The notes beneath the pieces are model-generated. The model did no database searches, had not been told where the DNA came from, and saw nothing but the letters and a program-made list of their open reading frames with translations. A stretch of DNA of 20,342 nt from assembly GCA_964456745.1 (NCBI GenBank), contig CAYWBW010000033.1:1-20342 (forward strand), given 5' to 3'. The stretch is from CAYWBW01 sp964456745 (GTDB taxonomy: Bacteria; Patescibacteriota; Gracilibacteria; GCA-2401425; JAJOLG01). Position numbers and translations under genes: made by a program. How positions within the stretch are numbered: the first letter of the stretch is position 1; each line of letters opens with the position of its first letter. Below are positions 1-10,705 of this stretch, piece by piece.

Positions 1-14
1 CGCCGGAATCACCA
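1..14 (+). tRNA. Possible 3' end of a tRNA gene cut by the window edge
   Basis: The first 14 bases end in CACCA and can be read as the last bases of a T-stem, a seven-base acceptor strand (positions 4-10), a discriminator A at 11 and an encoded CCA at 12-14. The complete tRNA-Val at the right of the window also encodes its CCA. An intrinsic terminator starts 9 bases further on, as expected after a tRNA unit. The 5' part and the anticodon lie outside the window, so identity is unknown. The same bases could instead be the end of a coding region (a TAA or TAG is reached within about 30 bases in each frame). Confidence 0.3.
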
Positions 15-22
15 ATGATACT

Positions 23-59
23 ATCCAATAAATAACTATTTTATTGGATTTTTTGTTTT
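23..59 (+). terminator. Rho-independent terminator
   Basis: A perfect 10-bp stem (23-32 with 40-49, ATCCAATAAA/TTTATTGGAT) with a 7-nt loop is followed directly by a T-tract with a single G (50-59). The T-tract lies on the plus-strand 3' side only, so it ends transcription entering from the left edge. Confidence 0.75.
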
Positions 60-520
60 ATACAAGTCAGAATGATGAAAATTTATGACTTACGCAGCAA
101 TACCGAGATAAATTTGCTTTCAGTGATTTCAAAATATATGATTATAAAATCACCAATACATTGCTTGGTGAATTTCTACAAAATTATCGTTTCTTCATGA
201 TCTAACCAAAGATAATTTAACTAAATTTGAGTCATGTTGCGCAGATTGTCTAAGATAACCAATCCCATGAATTGTTTTTTTATTAACATTTATGTTTTTG
301 TTCTTTGTTTAAAAATGTTAGGATTACATTTGTTTCATGATTTCCACTCTTATTAGTATACAAAAACTGATTTTCTAAACCTTCCATTTATATTTCTAAG
401 TGTAATAGTATACTATAATAACTATATGTAAATGGATTACAAGCCCTTTTTTCTTCTAAAATATTTTATTTTAATTTCACTTACTATAATATGCTAGTGA
501 ATAAATTAACTTTTTTATTT
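60..520. other. Gene-poor AT-rich stretch; -10-like boxes, no convincing gene
   Basis: No open frame here has both a good start and a recognisable product. With TGA as Gly there are short open frames on both strands: ATG 72 to TAA 215 on plus (47 aa), and a minus-strand frame across about 290-90 with balanced composition but no ATG. Either could be a decayed gene; neither resembles a family I know. Two boxes of the form TACTATAAT occur at 411-419 and 482-490 and may be -10 elements for the protease unit starting at 521. I see no good -35 for either. Confidence 0.3.
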
Positions 521-946
521 ATGTATGAACAAGTAGATCTTAAGAAAAAAAGAAAGAAGAAAATACATATTACATTGTTAATCATATCTATGCTATTTTG
601 CATAATTTGAATATGACTTTATAATGAATTTTTTATCATAGCAGAAGATAAAATTAGTAAGACTAGGCTAACAAAGACTAGAAATCAAATTTCAAAATCT
701 ACTGAAATATTAGTAATTTTTGACAATAAGTATATTAACTTAAATTCTGCTAGCTGAATAGAAAAATCGAGAGTATTTTGAGAAAAGTATAATTTAAAAT
801 ATTCTTGAAGTTTTAAAGGACAAAATATGGTTTCTTTTGATTATTCAATGAAAAGTTGAATTGATTTAGATGATTTTATTGAAAAAATTAAGAACCTTGA
901 AGAGGTAAAGTTTGTCCAAAAAAACATTAGTTATAATTCTCGTTAA
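521..946 (+). CDS. Membrane-anchored small protein resembling a subtilisin propeptide/I9 inhibitor
   Basis: This is a 141-aa protein read with TGA as Gly. It opens with a lysine-rich cytoplasmic segment (residues 9-15), then one hydrophobic segment (about 17-38), giving a predicted single-pass anchor with the rest outside. Residues about 60-140 follow the layout of the S8 propeptide/I9 fold: a first strand ILVIFDNKY, a central region, a helix DLDDFIEKIKNLEEV and a closing strand KFVQKNISY. That closing strand parallels HVQPNFIYE in the propeptide of the subtilase next door. There is no protease domain. The gene ends 6 nt before the subtilase start, so the two are probably cotranscribed. By inference it could inhibit the subtilase or help it fold on the outer face of the membrane. 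The I9-like assignment rests on pattern similarity only. ATG 521 is chosen because it precedes the basic/hydrophobic leader; there is no ribosome binding site. Confidence 0.65.
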
Positions 947-952
947 CAAGTT

Positions 953-3900
953 ATGAAATTTTTATATTCATTTTTTCTCAGTCTTGTATATTGTATTTCT
1001 TTTTTATCATACACAATTGTTGTGTCGGTAAATGAAACAGATAATAATATTTCTGATCTTCCATATGTACTTTGAGAAATTTTAGTAATTTACAAGGATG
1101 AATCTGAGCATTTAATTTGAGCTAACTCTGTTAAGTCTTTGTCAAGTTCTAGAATTAAAAGTTTCGAACTTAGTCAATTAGAGATAATAAAAATTGAAAC
1201 TGGTGCGGATTTGCAAAGCAGTATTTTTAGCTTACTACAAGATCCAAATATTGCTCATGTTCAACCTAATTTTATTTATGAAAGTCGAGAAATTTTAAGT
1301 CCAAATGATACATATTATTCATCAATGTGGGCAATAGAAAACACATGACAGAATGTAAATTGAACTTCTTGAACTAGTGATGCAGATATTGATTGAATTG
1401 AGGCATTAGATATTTATCATTGAAATGTTTCTAGTTTATCATGAGTTATAGTTGCAGTTATTGACGATTGAGTTGCATTTGATCATCCAGATCTAATAGA
1501 TGCAATGTGGGAAAGCTCAAATTGCAGCGACTCTGATTGAAATTCGATTTGAGAATGTATTAATTGATTTGATTTTTGGGACAATGATAAATTTCCATCT
1601 CCAGTAACTTCTCATTGAACCCATGTAGCATGAATTATCGCATCGCAAATTAATAATTCAAAATGAACGCTATGAATTTCACCACATGCAAAAATAATGG
1701 CATTAAAAAATAGACTTACAACTAGTGAAATTGTTAAGGCTATAGATTTTGCTAAGAATAATTGATCGAAAGTTATTAATGCTAGCTGGTGAGCATGAAT
1801 AACTTCAAATGATTGTAGCTCAGCTTTAGATTTTGCTACTTATTTAACCATTGGGTCATTTCCATGAGTATTTGTAGTTGCTGCATGAAATGATAATAAA
1901 AATCATGATCTTTCGACTTATTTTGATTTCCCGGCAGACTATGCTTTTGATACATCGTGCTGGTGATGACTAGATAATATTTTAGTTGTATGAGCTACAG
2001 ATCAAAATGACAATAAAGCATCTTTTTCAGATTATTGAAATGTTCATATATGAGCACCTTGAACTAATATTTACTCCACTCAATTTTCTAGTTCTTTAAT
2101 TTTTACAGAAGATTTTGATTCATATTCCTGATCTTTGTTAACAGGATTTACTGTTTCAGATGCTTGAAACTGGTGAGTAAGTAATTGAGAATTATTATGA
2201 GATCTTGATAACCCTATGGAAGCTGATATGCAAAGTTCTATTAGTTCTCTGTGAATTGATTTATCGTCTTATAGTGCTGCAAGTTTCAATTTTACTTCAT
2301 GGTGTGATACAGAAATTACTTATACTTGATGGGAAGATTATATGAGCATTTCATTTCAAGCTTGATCTGAATTAAGTGTAAAAGAATTGTGGGATGAGGC
2401 CTGAACTTCTAACAACTTGAATATTTCAAAAGTTATTGAGTGAGATTATACAAAATATGTATTTGAAATTGAAATAGCACAAAACTACTTAGTTGAAAAT
2501 TTTCAATATGTTTTTTGATGGAATACAGACTCAGACAACAACAATTTTAATTGATGTAAGGTAGATGATATCAGTATCTATTCTTTTGATAATTGAATTA
2601 GTGAGACTTACTGATATAAAAATTGAACATCTATGTCTACACCTTATGTGTCATGATTAGCAGCTATGATATATGCTATGAAACCTAATTATTCTGTTAG
2701 TGATGTGGTCAATTTAATAATTGATTCTTGAGACAGCGTAGCAAATTTGTCTTCTTACTTTATAACATGAAAGAGAATTAATGCTTACAATGCTATTTGA
2801 AAACTTGCTGATCCTTCGGTTGATCTTATTAGTGTTTATACTGATTCTTGAAAAACTATAGCAGTTCAGGATTCAACTTGGGTAAATTCTCTTTGACCAT
2901 ACTTACAATGGCAAGAACCTATTAATCAGTGAGTAATAAGTTGATATGTAATTGCATATGAAAATGCTTTGACTTCTCTTTCTTGAAGCTATAGTTACGC
3001 AGCTACTTGATTTGATTTAAATCAGAATTGAGTAAATTATGATCAATGAGTAAATTCATTTTCAATATATTGATTTAATGACATGTGAGCTACATGATCA
3101 TCTTTAAGTTTATTTGATTTATATTTAGACAATTGAGCCCCGTGAACTTGAACAATTATTAATTTAGATAATTATTATTCCAATACATGAATTATTAATG
3201 TAGATTTTATCGAGGCTCAAGACTCAATATCAGGTATTGATTATTATAATTTCTATACTTACAGTGGCACAAAGATAATTTTTTCATGATCGCTTACTTG
3301 AACTTGATTCATTGATACTTGAATTTGAGATGATTGAGATTATTTTCTTAATATTAGAGCAGTTGATTTAGCCTGAAACATTTGAAATAATTCTAACACA
3401 TGATCATTCATTATTGATAGCTTGTCACCAGAAAAGCCAAGTTTGTCGATTAATTCTTGATCAGTTATTTGAGTTGGTTCGCAGACGTGAGTACCGATTT
3501 CTTGAGTTTTAAGCTTAACAGAAAGTTGATCTTTGTTTATTTATTCAGTTAGTGATGCTTCTAATAATATAGTATCATGATCAATAATATTGTGATCAGA
3601 AACTTGATTTAATATTGAGTGATTGGATTTAATAAGTTTGGATGATGGAAATTTATATCTTGATGCTTACATAGTAGATCAGGCATGAAATATTTGAATT
3701 ACATGAACTTCACAAGTTATAAAAGAAACTACTATTCCTTCATGATTAATTATTATTAACAGCTGATCTGACATAACAAATTTAACTTGAATTACTGCAC
3801 AATTATCTTCATCTGAATATCCAGTTGATTATATTATTTCATGAACTTGATTAATAGCAACATATACATGAACTTTGACTAAATCTTCTTATATTGATTT

Positions 3901-6589
3901 AGAATTATTTCAGTGAGATGCTGATATTAGATTGGAATTATCTTTACTTGATTCTGCTCTAAATATTAGTGAAAGTGTTTTTGTTAATATTGTCTTAGAT
4001 CAAACATCAGTTACATGATCTATATATTCAACTGTATCTAATAACTTATGGTCAAAGGAGTATATTTTCTCTGTATTAACAAGTGATGGTGATTTTTCAA
4101 GTGATGATATTGTTTGGTCTAATAATATTGATTCCTCAACCTGAGCATGACATACTTATAGTATTACTTCTTGAACAACATGAAATTTAATAGTAGATGC
4201 AGCAATTATTGATAATGCTTGAAATGTAACTATTATTAACTCACAGTCATATTTAATTGATAATAATAATCCAGTGATATCTTTTACTCAGAGTTGAAAT
4301 AGTGTTTATTTTACGTGATCATTCATAGATAATCATTCTTGAATTAACACTTGATCGATTAAGTGGTATTATTCTATATGATCAGGTAGTTCATGGGTTA
4401 GCATGGATAATTGAACTGAAACCGGAGCTTATATATCTGATGATATTTGATATTGATGAGAAGTTTATTTAAAGATTTTCATAGAAGATATTGTATGAAA
4501 TAGTATGCAATATATTTCAAATGCTTTTGAAATTGAGTGAGATTCTTCATTTGGATCAACAGTTTCACTTGCTTTATCAAATCTGTCTAGCAGTATAAAA
4601 AGACTTGCACTGGATAGTAATCAAGATACAACCTGATTGATTCAGTCTAGTACTGATACTATTGATTCGGTTATTGATGTTTCACTTTTGTTTTCAACTT
4701 GAGTAATAATTCCGATTACTGTTTCTGGTGCTTCGGCTTCATATCCTAAAATTATAGAAGTGTACAATTCAGATACATGACTTTATGAATTAGAAAGTGT
4801 TCAAACATCAGACATTGAATCATTTGTAAGTTTATCATGAGATACAAAAATTATTATCAGAACTGTATCCGCTTCATGATCATCGTCACTTAATTGAGAT
4901 ATAGAGACAGCTGTTATACCTTCAAGCTCTTGATCTCTTACTACAAATTGAAATTCATTTACTATGATATGATCATGATCTTCTGTTTTATTTTCTTCTT
5001 GAATAACTATCTCATCTGATTTTTCGTGAATCATCTTACCTCCAACATCTTTTGAAGTTTCTTCATGATCTAGTTTGGATACTTCTGATAAACCATGAAC
5101 AACGATAAGTGTGTGAGCAAATTGACAATCAATAAGTTTTAGTGGTTGAGATGTAACCTTGACTATAGATTTATGAGAAGAGTGTAGTGATAGTGCAAAA
5201 GTTAAATATTGGGATAGCTTGTCTTGATCTTGGATTGATTATACAGATACAGTTTCAAATATTTCATGTGATGAGCAATCCTTGTCTTTTTGAGTAAGTC
5301 ATTTTTCAATATATTGATGAGATTGATGAGCATGTAGTTTGTCTCAGGTTACATGTTCTGCAAGTTGTTGAGATTGAACGTATCAGATTAATAGCTGAGA
5401 AGATTGTTCATGATGATATTATTGATCTTCTTGTAATTTAGCAACATGTACAACAAGTAGTTCATCAAATTCTTCATGATGAGGTTGAGGGTCGTCAGTA
5501 ATTTCAAATCAGGTTAGTACATATATATTACCTGTACTTGCCAAGAAAGAAATTAATACCTTTGATAATATAGATTTAAAAAATATTAAATCTTGAATAC
5601 TACCTGTTACTATTACGATTAAACACAGTTCATCCAAGTACTTTGCTAAAATTGAAAAGTGAACGAAGATTACAAAATGAGATTGATCAGTTTATTTTTG
5701 AAAAATTGACTCTCCTCTTAGAGTTTCAAATACTAAAATTCAAGCTATGAGCAAGTGAGCGATAGCACTTAGAGCTATGCAAATTTGAAATGACGAAGAA
5801 AATATATATTTCTCAAAACCGGTTAAGCTAACAATGTCAACTAAGTGATTGTCAGAAAGTTACGATAGAAATGACATATCATTATTTTCATATGATTATA
5901 AAACAAAAGCTTATACTCTTGAAAATGATAAACCTTATTATGACTCTGTTTCAGAAAGTTTATCTGTTTATGTTGATCATTTTTCTTTATTTGTTTTAGC
6001 TTATTTTAAAAAAATTGATATAAATAAATCTTCTCCAAATTGAGAAGATGCTTTGCCATTTCAAGATTTGCAATGACATTGGGCAAAATCTTATATTAGC
6101 AATCTTTATGAAAGGTGAGTATTTTCAGATAATGAAAATTTTTATCCTGAAAAAAGTTTAAATAGAGTAGAGTTGGTAAAAATAGTTGTTGAAGCATTTT
6201 GATATCAAAAGAATGAAAATTTAGAAATTCTTCCATTTGAAGACATTAATAAAAATTCTTGGTATTGATCTTACCTTGCTTGAGCATTTGAAAATTGAAT
6301 CATTTCCTGAGATTCTTGAGTTAACACATTTAGACCTTGAGATAGTGTTAATCGTGCTGAGGCAGTTAAACTTGTGTTAAAAGCTGCTAACTTAGATTTG
6401 AATATTTGAAACAATAGTTTTACTGATGTTCCTTTAAATACTTGGTACTCATCATATGTAAATTATGCTGCTGAAAAATGAATTGTGGCTTGATATTGAA
6501 ATTGAATTTTTTGACCTTCCAGAGATGTAACCAGGTGACAAATCGCTAAAATTGTATCCAGGGTACTTGTTTTAAAAGAAACTAATTAG
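953..6589 (+). CDS. Giant secreted subtilisin-like protease with Ig-like repeats and three SLH domains
   Basis: The 1878-aa protein has these parts in order. A signal peptide spans about 1-25. An I9 propeptide spans about 38-118 and ends HVQPNFIYE. The S8 peptidase has Asp171 (VIDDGVAFDHPDL), His221 (SHGTHVAG), the oxyanion Asn in VVAAGND, and Ser560 (GTSMSTPYVSG). About 180 residues (378-555) are inserted before Ser560, including a MAM/jelly-roll-like stretch ending CKVDDISIY. Tandem Ig-like repeats, roughly 100 aa each, carry D.AGN motifs near residues 805, 908, 1000, 1086 and 1178. A Cys-rich segment (about 1409-1500) leads to a Ser/Gly linker with five Gly at 1509-1513, then an HFSLFVL-type domain. 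Three SLH domains (about 1700-1876) contain FQDLQGHWAKSYI, FEDINKNSWYGSYL and FTDVPLNTWYSSYV. The SLH domains predict non-covalent attachment to the cell wall/S-layer, so the enzyme likely works at the surface on proteins of the host, prey or envelope. Nearly all Gly codons are TGA. The substrate is unknown. Confidence 0.93.
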
Positions 6590-6663
6590 CTAACAAAACA
6601 AGCTATAATTTTAAAATTGTACAAAATACAATCATTTAATTTCTTGGTAAACATTATTCGATT

Positions 6664-6711
6664 GATCCATATATAGTGTTTGAGTATGATGAGATGCACA
6701 ACATATAGTGT
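6664..6711 (+). promoter_or_regulatory. Pair of NrdR boxes upstream of nrdA
   Basis: Two 16-bp sites, 6664-6679 (GATCCATATATAGTGT) and 6696-6711 (GCACAACATATAGTGT), match the known NrdR consensus ACACWATATATWGTGT. Their right halves are perfect, and they match about 12 and 14 of 16 positions respectively. They start 32 bp apart, three helical turns, which is the spacing seen in established NrdR operators. NrdR is the Zn-finger/ATP-cone repressor that shuts off ribonucleotide reductase genes when dATP is high. A nrdR gene is not in this window. Confidence 0.8.
6680..6709 (+). promoter_or_regulatory. Predicted nrdAB promoter embedded in the NrdR operator
   Basis: TTGAGT (6680-6685) and TATAGT (6704-6709) are separated by 18 bp. 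The -10 lies inside the second NrdR box and the -35 abuts the first, so NrdR binding would block RNA polymerase. Transcription would begin about 6716, leaving a leader of roughly 8 nt before the ATG at 6724. This is inferred from sequence only. A second TATAAT at 6604-6609 has no evident -35. Confidence 0.5.
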
Positions 6712-6723
6712 TAACTTATAAAT

Positions 6724-9324
6724 ATGATTAAAAATATAAAAAAAAGATCATGACTTATTGTAGACTTTGATAGAAGTTTAATTGAGCTAGCTATTATAAA
6801 AGCTTGTGATGCATCTTGAGAATTAGATAAGACCTTTATTAATTCACTAGTTGATTCAGTGGTCTTTGACATTAATCAAAAATTTTGAAAAAGTATAGTT
6901 TTAGTGGAAGATGTTCAGGATTTAGTTGAGACAAATTTGATGAAATTTTGAAAGTTTGATGTTGCTAAGACTTATATTATTTATAGAAAAGATCATTCTC
7001 AAAAACGTTATAAACACAAACTTAAAAGTTTTGAAAAACTTAAAAAAAATAAACTTCAAGTAAAAAAATCAAATTGATCGTATGAAAGTTTTTCTTCGGA
7101 AAAGATTCAAAAGCTTTTTAATATTGTTTCCAAATGATACAAGAAAGAATGTAGTTTTGAATTATTTGAGACAAATTTAAATAAATGTATTATCGATAAA
7201 ATTAGCACATCTGATATTTCTAAGTTGTTAGTTAAAATTTCAATTGATTTGATCAGTTTAGAAAATACTCATTGGCAATTTATTGCTTGAAGATTATTAA
7301 CGACAAATTTGTATAAACAAGCAAGTAAAAATAGAAAAATTAAATTAGCCGATATTTATTCACATGATTCTTATGCTAAGCATTTCGATGATTACCTTAA
7401 ATCATGATTATATTTTAAAGATTTTTACAATTCTTATTCTAAACAAGATATTTTAAAAGCTTGAAAACATCTAAATAAAACTAGAGATTTTACTTATAAT
7501 TATACAACCATGCTAATGTATAATAAAAGGTATTTGTTAAATCCTAATAAGATTGTAAAAGAATTACCACAAGAAATGTATATGACAGTTGCTTTATTTT
7601 TAGCAATTCCAGAAAAGAAAGAGGATAGATTGGAAGTTGCTCTGAAAATATATGAATATTGTTCAAGTCAAAAAATATCCTTACCAACTCCCACTCTTTT
7701 AAATGCTAGAACAAATTTTAGTCAACTATCTAGCTGTTTTAAGCTGAATTTAGATGATGACTTGAGATCTATTTATCATTGAGTAGAAAATATGGCTCAA
7801 ATCTCAAAATTTGGTTGATGAATTTGAGTGTATCTTTGAAATATACGAGCAAAATGATCATCTATCAGATGAGTTAAATGAGCATCATGATGAGTAATTC
7901 CCTGGATAAAGGTCATGAATGATACTGCTTCTGCTGTTAATCAGCTGTGATCCAGGGCTTGAGCAATATCTGTCACTTTAGATGTTTGGCATATGGATAT
8001 TTACAATTTTTTAGATTTGCAAACAGAAACTTGAGACATACGATCTAAGGCATTTGATATATTTCCAGCGATTTCTATACCTGATTTATTTATGAAGAGG
8101 GTGGAATTTAATATGCACTGGACACTTTTTGATCCACTTGAAGTAACTAAGAAATATTGAAAAAATTTACAAGACAGTTTTTGAGAAGAATTTGAAGAAT
8201 TTTACAAGGAACTTGAAAGTGATCCAGGTTTAGAAGTTTCTCAAAAGCTTAATGCAAAAGATTTATTTAAAAAATTCATGAAATCTACAGTGGAAACTTG
8301 AATGCCATATGTATTTTTTAGAGATTTAGTTAATAAAGCTAACCCTAACAAACACGTTTGAAATATTTATTCAACACAGCTTTGTACAGAAATTTGTCAG
8401 AATACAAAGCCATCGAAATTTATCGATGAAGTAGCAGGGGATGGAAAAGTCAGTATTTCATATGAAACCTGAGACACAGTGGTTTGCAACCTTGCTTCAA
8501 TTAATATTGCAAAAGTTCACAGTAATGAAGAGATTGAAAAGGTAGTTCCTATTACTATGAGAATTTTAGATAATGTTATATCATTGAATTTTTATCCAAT
8601 TGAAGAATCTAAGATTACTGCTTTAAAATATCGAAGTGTTTGACTTTGATTTTTATGACTAGCTGAATATTTAGCATGTAATAACTTAAGATATGATAGT
8701 AAAGCAGCAAGAGATAGTGTTGACTTATTATTTGAAAAATATGCATTAGAAACATTAAGATTTTCAAATAAACTTTCTATTGAAAGGTGAGAATATGAGT
8801 TATTTAAATGATCTGATTGGAGTAAGTGAATTTTGTTTTGAAGAGATGAGTCTTGGTATCAGAAGAATTCTAAATATAAATCTGAATGGAAGAAATTAAC
8901 AAAATCAATTAAGGAGAAATGATTGAGATTCGCTTATCATTTAGCTCCAGCTCCCAATACTTCAACCGCTTGAGTTGTGTGAACAACAGCTGCGCTTCTT
9001 CCAATTTATAAAAAGTATTTTGTAGAAACAAACTCAATTGCCCCTTCGGTTATAGTTGCGCCAAATTTAACTCCTAAAAATTTTTGGCTTTATAAAGAGT
9101 ATGTAAATATGGATATGAATGATGTTATAGATATGATTTGAACAATTTATAAATGGATTGATCAATCAATTAGTTTTGAATGGCTAATAGATCCTTCGAA
9201 AGTTAGTCCAGAGCAACTTTATTGATATTATATAAAAGCCTGGAAGCAATGAATAAAAACAGTTTATTATGTTCGAAGTATGAGTTGAGAAATCAAAGAA
9301 GATTGTGTTAGCTGTAGTTGATAA
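6724..9324 (+). CDS. nrdA: Class I ribonucleoside-diphosphate reductase, large (alpha) subunit
   Basis: This 866-aa protein reduces ribonucleoside diphosphates to deoxyribonucleotides together with NrdB. Residues about 8-95 form an ATP-cone (VDFDRSLIELAIIKACDAS), the overall-activity site sensing ATP/dATP. The next 150 residues are the helical N-terminal region. The ten-stranded barrel carries redox Cys338 (QLSSCF), the thiyl-radical Cys554 with Glu556 (QLCTEI) and the partner Cys588 (TVVCNLASIN). Tyr848-Tyr849 (KTVYYVR) are the radical-transfer pair, and the C-terminal tail ends with the regenerating pair Cys861/Cys864. Position 552, normally the Asn of an N-L-C-x-E motif, is Gln. Other family landmarks include LGNIRAKGSSIRG and SIPDLFMKRV. 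Its Gly residues are largely TGA. Two NrdR boxes precede it and nrdB starts 24 nt after its stop. The identity is secure. Confidence 0.96.
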
Positions 9325-9348
9325 TTTTACTATTTTTAATTTTTTTAA

Positions 9349-10389
9349 ATGACAAATATGCAAGTTAATAAAATTTTTAATCCCAATTGAAATGATGAGA
9401 TTAATAACAGAACAATTATTAAATGAGATACAACAGGTTTATTTAATTTAAATAACACTAAATATTCTTGGGCAAAGCCAATGTATCAATTGATGATATG
9501 AAACTTTTGGGTGCCTGAAAAAGTTTGATGATTAGCAGAAGATGCTATTCAATTTAGAAAAGAATTAACTGAAAGAGAGGCTAGAGCCTATAAGGGGATA
9601 TTGTCATTTTTAATATTTTTAGACAGTATTCAAACTGTTAATTTACCCAGAATTAGTGATTATATCACAGCTCCTGAAATCAATTTATTATTATCTATAC
9701 AAGCATATCAAGAGGCTATTCATTCTCAAAGTTATTCTGTAATTTTGGAAACTGTTGTAGATTCAGCAGAACGTGAGGAAATTTATTATTTTTTTAGAGA
9801 TGATAAAATTCTTTTAGAAAGAAATAAATTTATTTGATGAATTTATCAAGATTTTAGTGATAAAGCAAATGATGCAAATTTCTTTAAAGCTTTGGTATGA
9901 AACTATTTACTAGAATCGATATATTTTTATAACTGATTTGCATTCTTTGATACTCTTGCTGATAACTGAAAAATGGTAGCAACAGATAGAATGATAAATT
10001 ATATCAGAAGAGACGAATTAAGTCATATCACAATATTTGCTAATATATTTAATGAAATTAAGAGAGAATTTCCAAAAATGTTTGATGAAAAATTAATTTA
10101 TGAAATGATGAAAGAAGCTGTAAAGCAAGAAATAAAGTGGTGAAAACATATGATTGGAGATATGGTAATATGAATGACAAATAAAAATATTGAAAATTAT
10201 ACTAAATGGTTATCTAATCAAAGACTTTCACTTATTGGCTTAGATCCATTGTATCCTAAAATATTGAACAATCCATTTAAGCATTTGGATAGACTTCAAG
10301 AAAATAACATGGAAAAAGGAAATTTCTTTGAATCCACTGTAGTAAATTATACTCAATCTAGTAGTATGAATTGATCTTGGGATTTTTAA
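9349..10389 (+). CDS. nrdB: Class I ribonucleotide reductase, small (beta) subunit with tyrosyl radical site
   Basis: The protein is 346 aa with a ferritin-like helical fold that carries the diiron/tyrosyl cofactor and passes the radical to NrdA. The metal ligands can be placed as Asp92 (FLDSIQ), Glu122 and His125 (QEAIHSQSY), Glu189 (LLESIYFY), and Glu223 and His226 (RRDELSHI). The 34-residue spacing between Glu189 and Glu223 equals that between the E. coli ligands E204 and E238. Tyr129 in EAIHSQSY corresponds to the radical Tyr122 of E. coli, so this looks like a tyrosyl-radical enzyme and not the Tyr-less class Ic type. The acidic/aromatic C-terminus (SWDF) is the expected docking tail for NrdA. 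It lies 24 nt behind nrdA and is cotranscribed under the NrdR sites. The stop is only 2 nt from the end of the opposing lipoprotein gene. Confidence 0.95.
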
Positions 10390-10401
10390 TCTTAAGATCA
10401 A
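10371..10401. terminator. Possible bidirectional hairpin at the nrdB/lipoprotein junction
   Basis: An 8-bp perfect inverted repeat, TTGATCTT (10371-10378) and AAGATCAA (10394-10401), spans the stop codons of both convergent genes with a 15-nt loop. There is no real T-tract on either side, so it may act as a weak terminator or be chance. Confidence 0.3.
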
Positions 10402-10673
10402 GAACCGCTATTATCTTCTATGTAATTTGAATCAATGGCTTTAGTGTTCTCTAGATTTGATCAACTTCAATCATTTTCAGTATTATCATTTTGTATTATT
10501 TCCCCACTTGATGAAATTGTTGTATTATAAGTTCATGTTGATATGCTATTAGATCAGCTTGAATCAATAATAGTATCATCCTCTAGTATTAGAGGTGCAA
10601 GCTCTATATCTTGTGGTAATGTTAGACATCAGGATAGTAGTGGTAGAAGTATGAGAGTGATAAAATATTTCAT
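10392..10673 (-). CDS. Small Ser/Thr/Asn-rich lipoprotein
   Basis: This is a 93-aa protein. It starts with a short basic/hydrophobic leader and a textbook lipobox LLSGC (Cys16), so it should be exported, lipidated on Cys16 and anchored to the membrane. The Gly of the lipobox is TGA: under the standard code the protein would stop after 14 residues. The mature part is short, acidic and low in complexity, rich in Ser, Thr, Asn, Asp and Glu (for example DDTIIDSSGSNSISTG and DNSGSGS at the end), and looks unstructured. I recognise no domain, so the role is unknown; a spacer or surface-display function would suit the composition. It is convergent with nrdB and divergent from the dehydrogenase gene. 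Confidence 0.75.
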
Positions 10674-10705
10674 GAATAAATGTTATTGTTTATTTCTTAT
10701 AAAAA

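Noticed and set aside
6616..6632. Perfect inverted repeat ATTGTA-CAAAA-TACAAT after the subtilase gene as a terminator.
   Set aside because: The stem is only 6 AT-rich base pairs and is not followed by a T-tract, so too weak to call.
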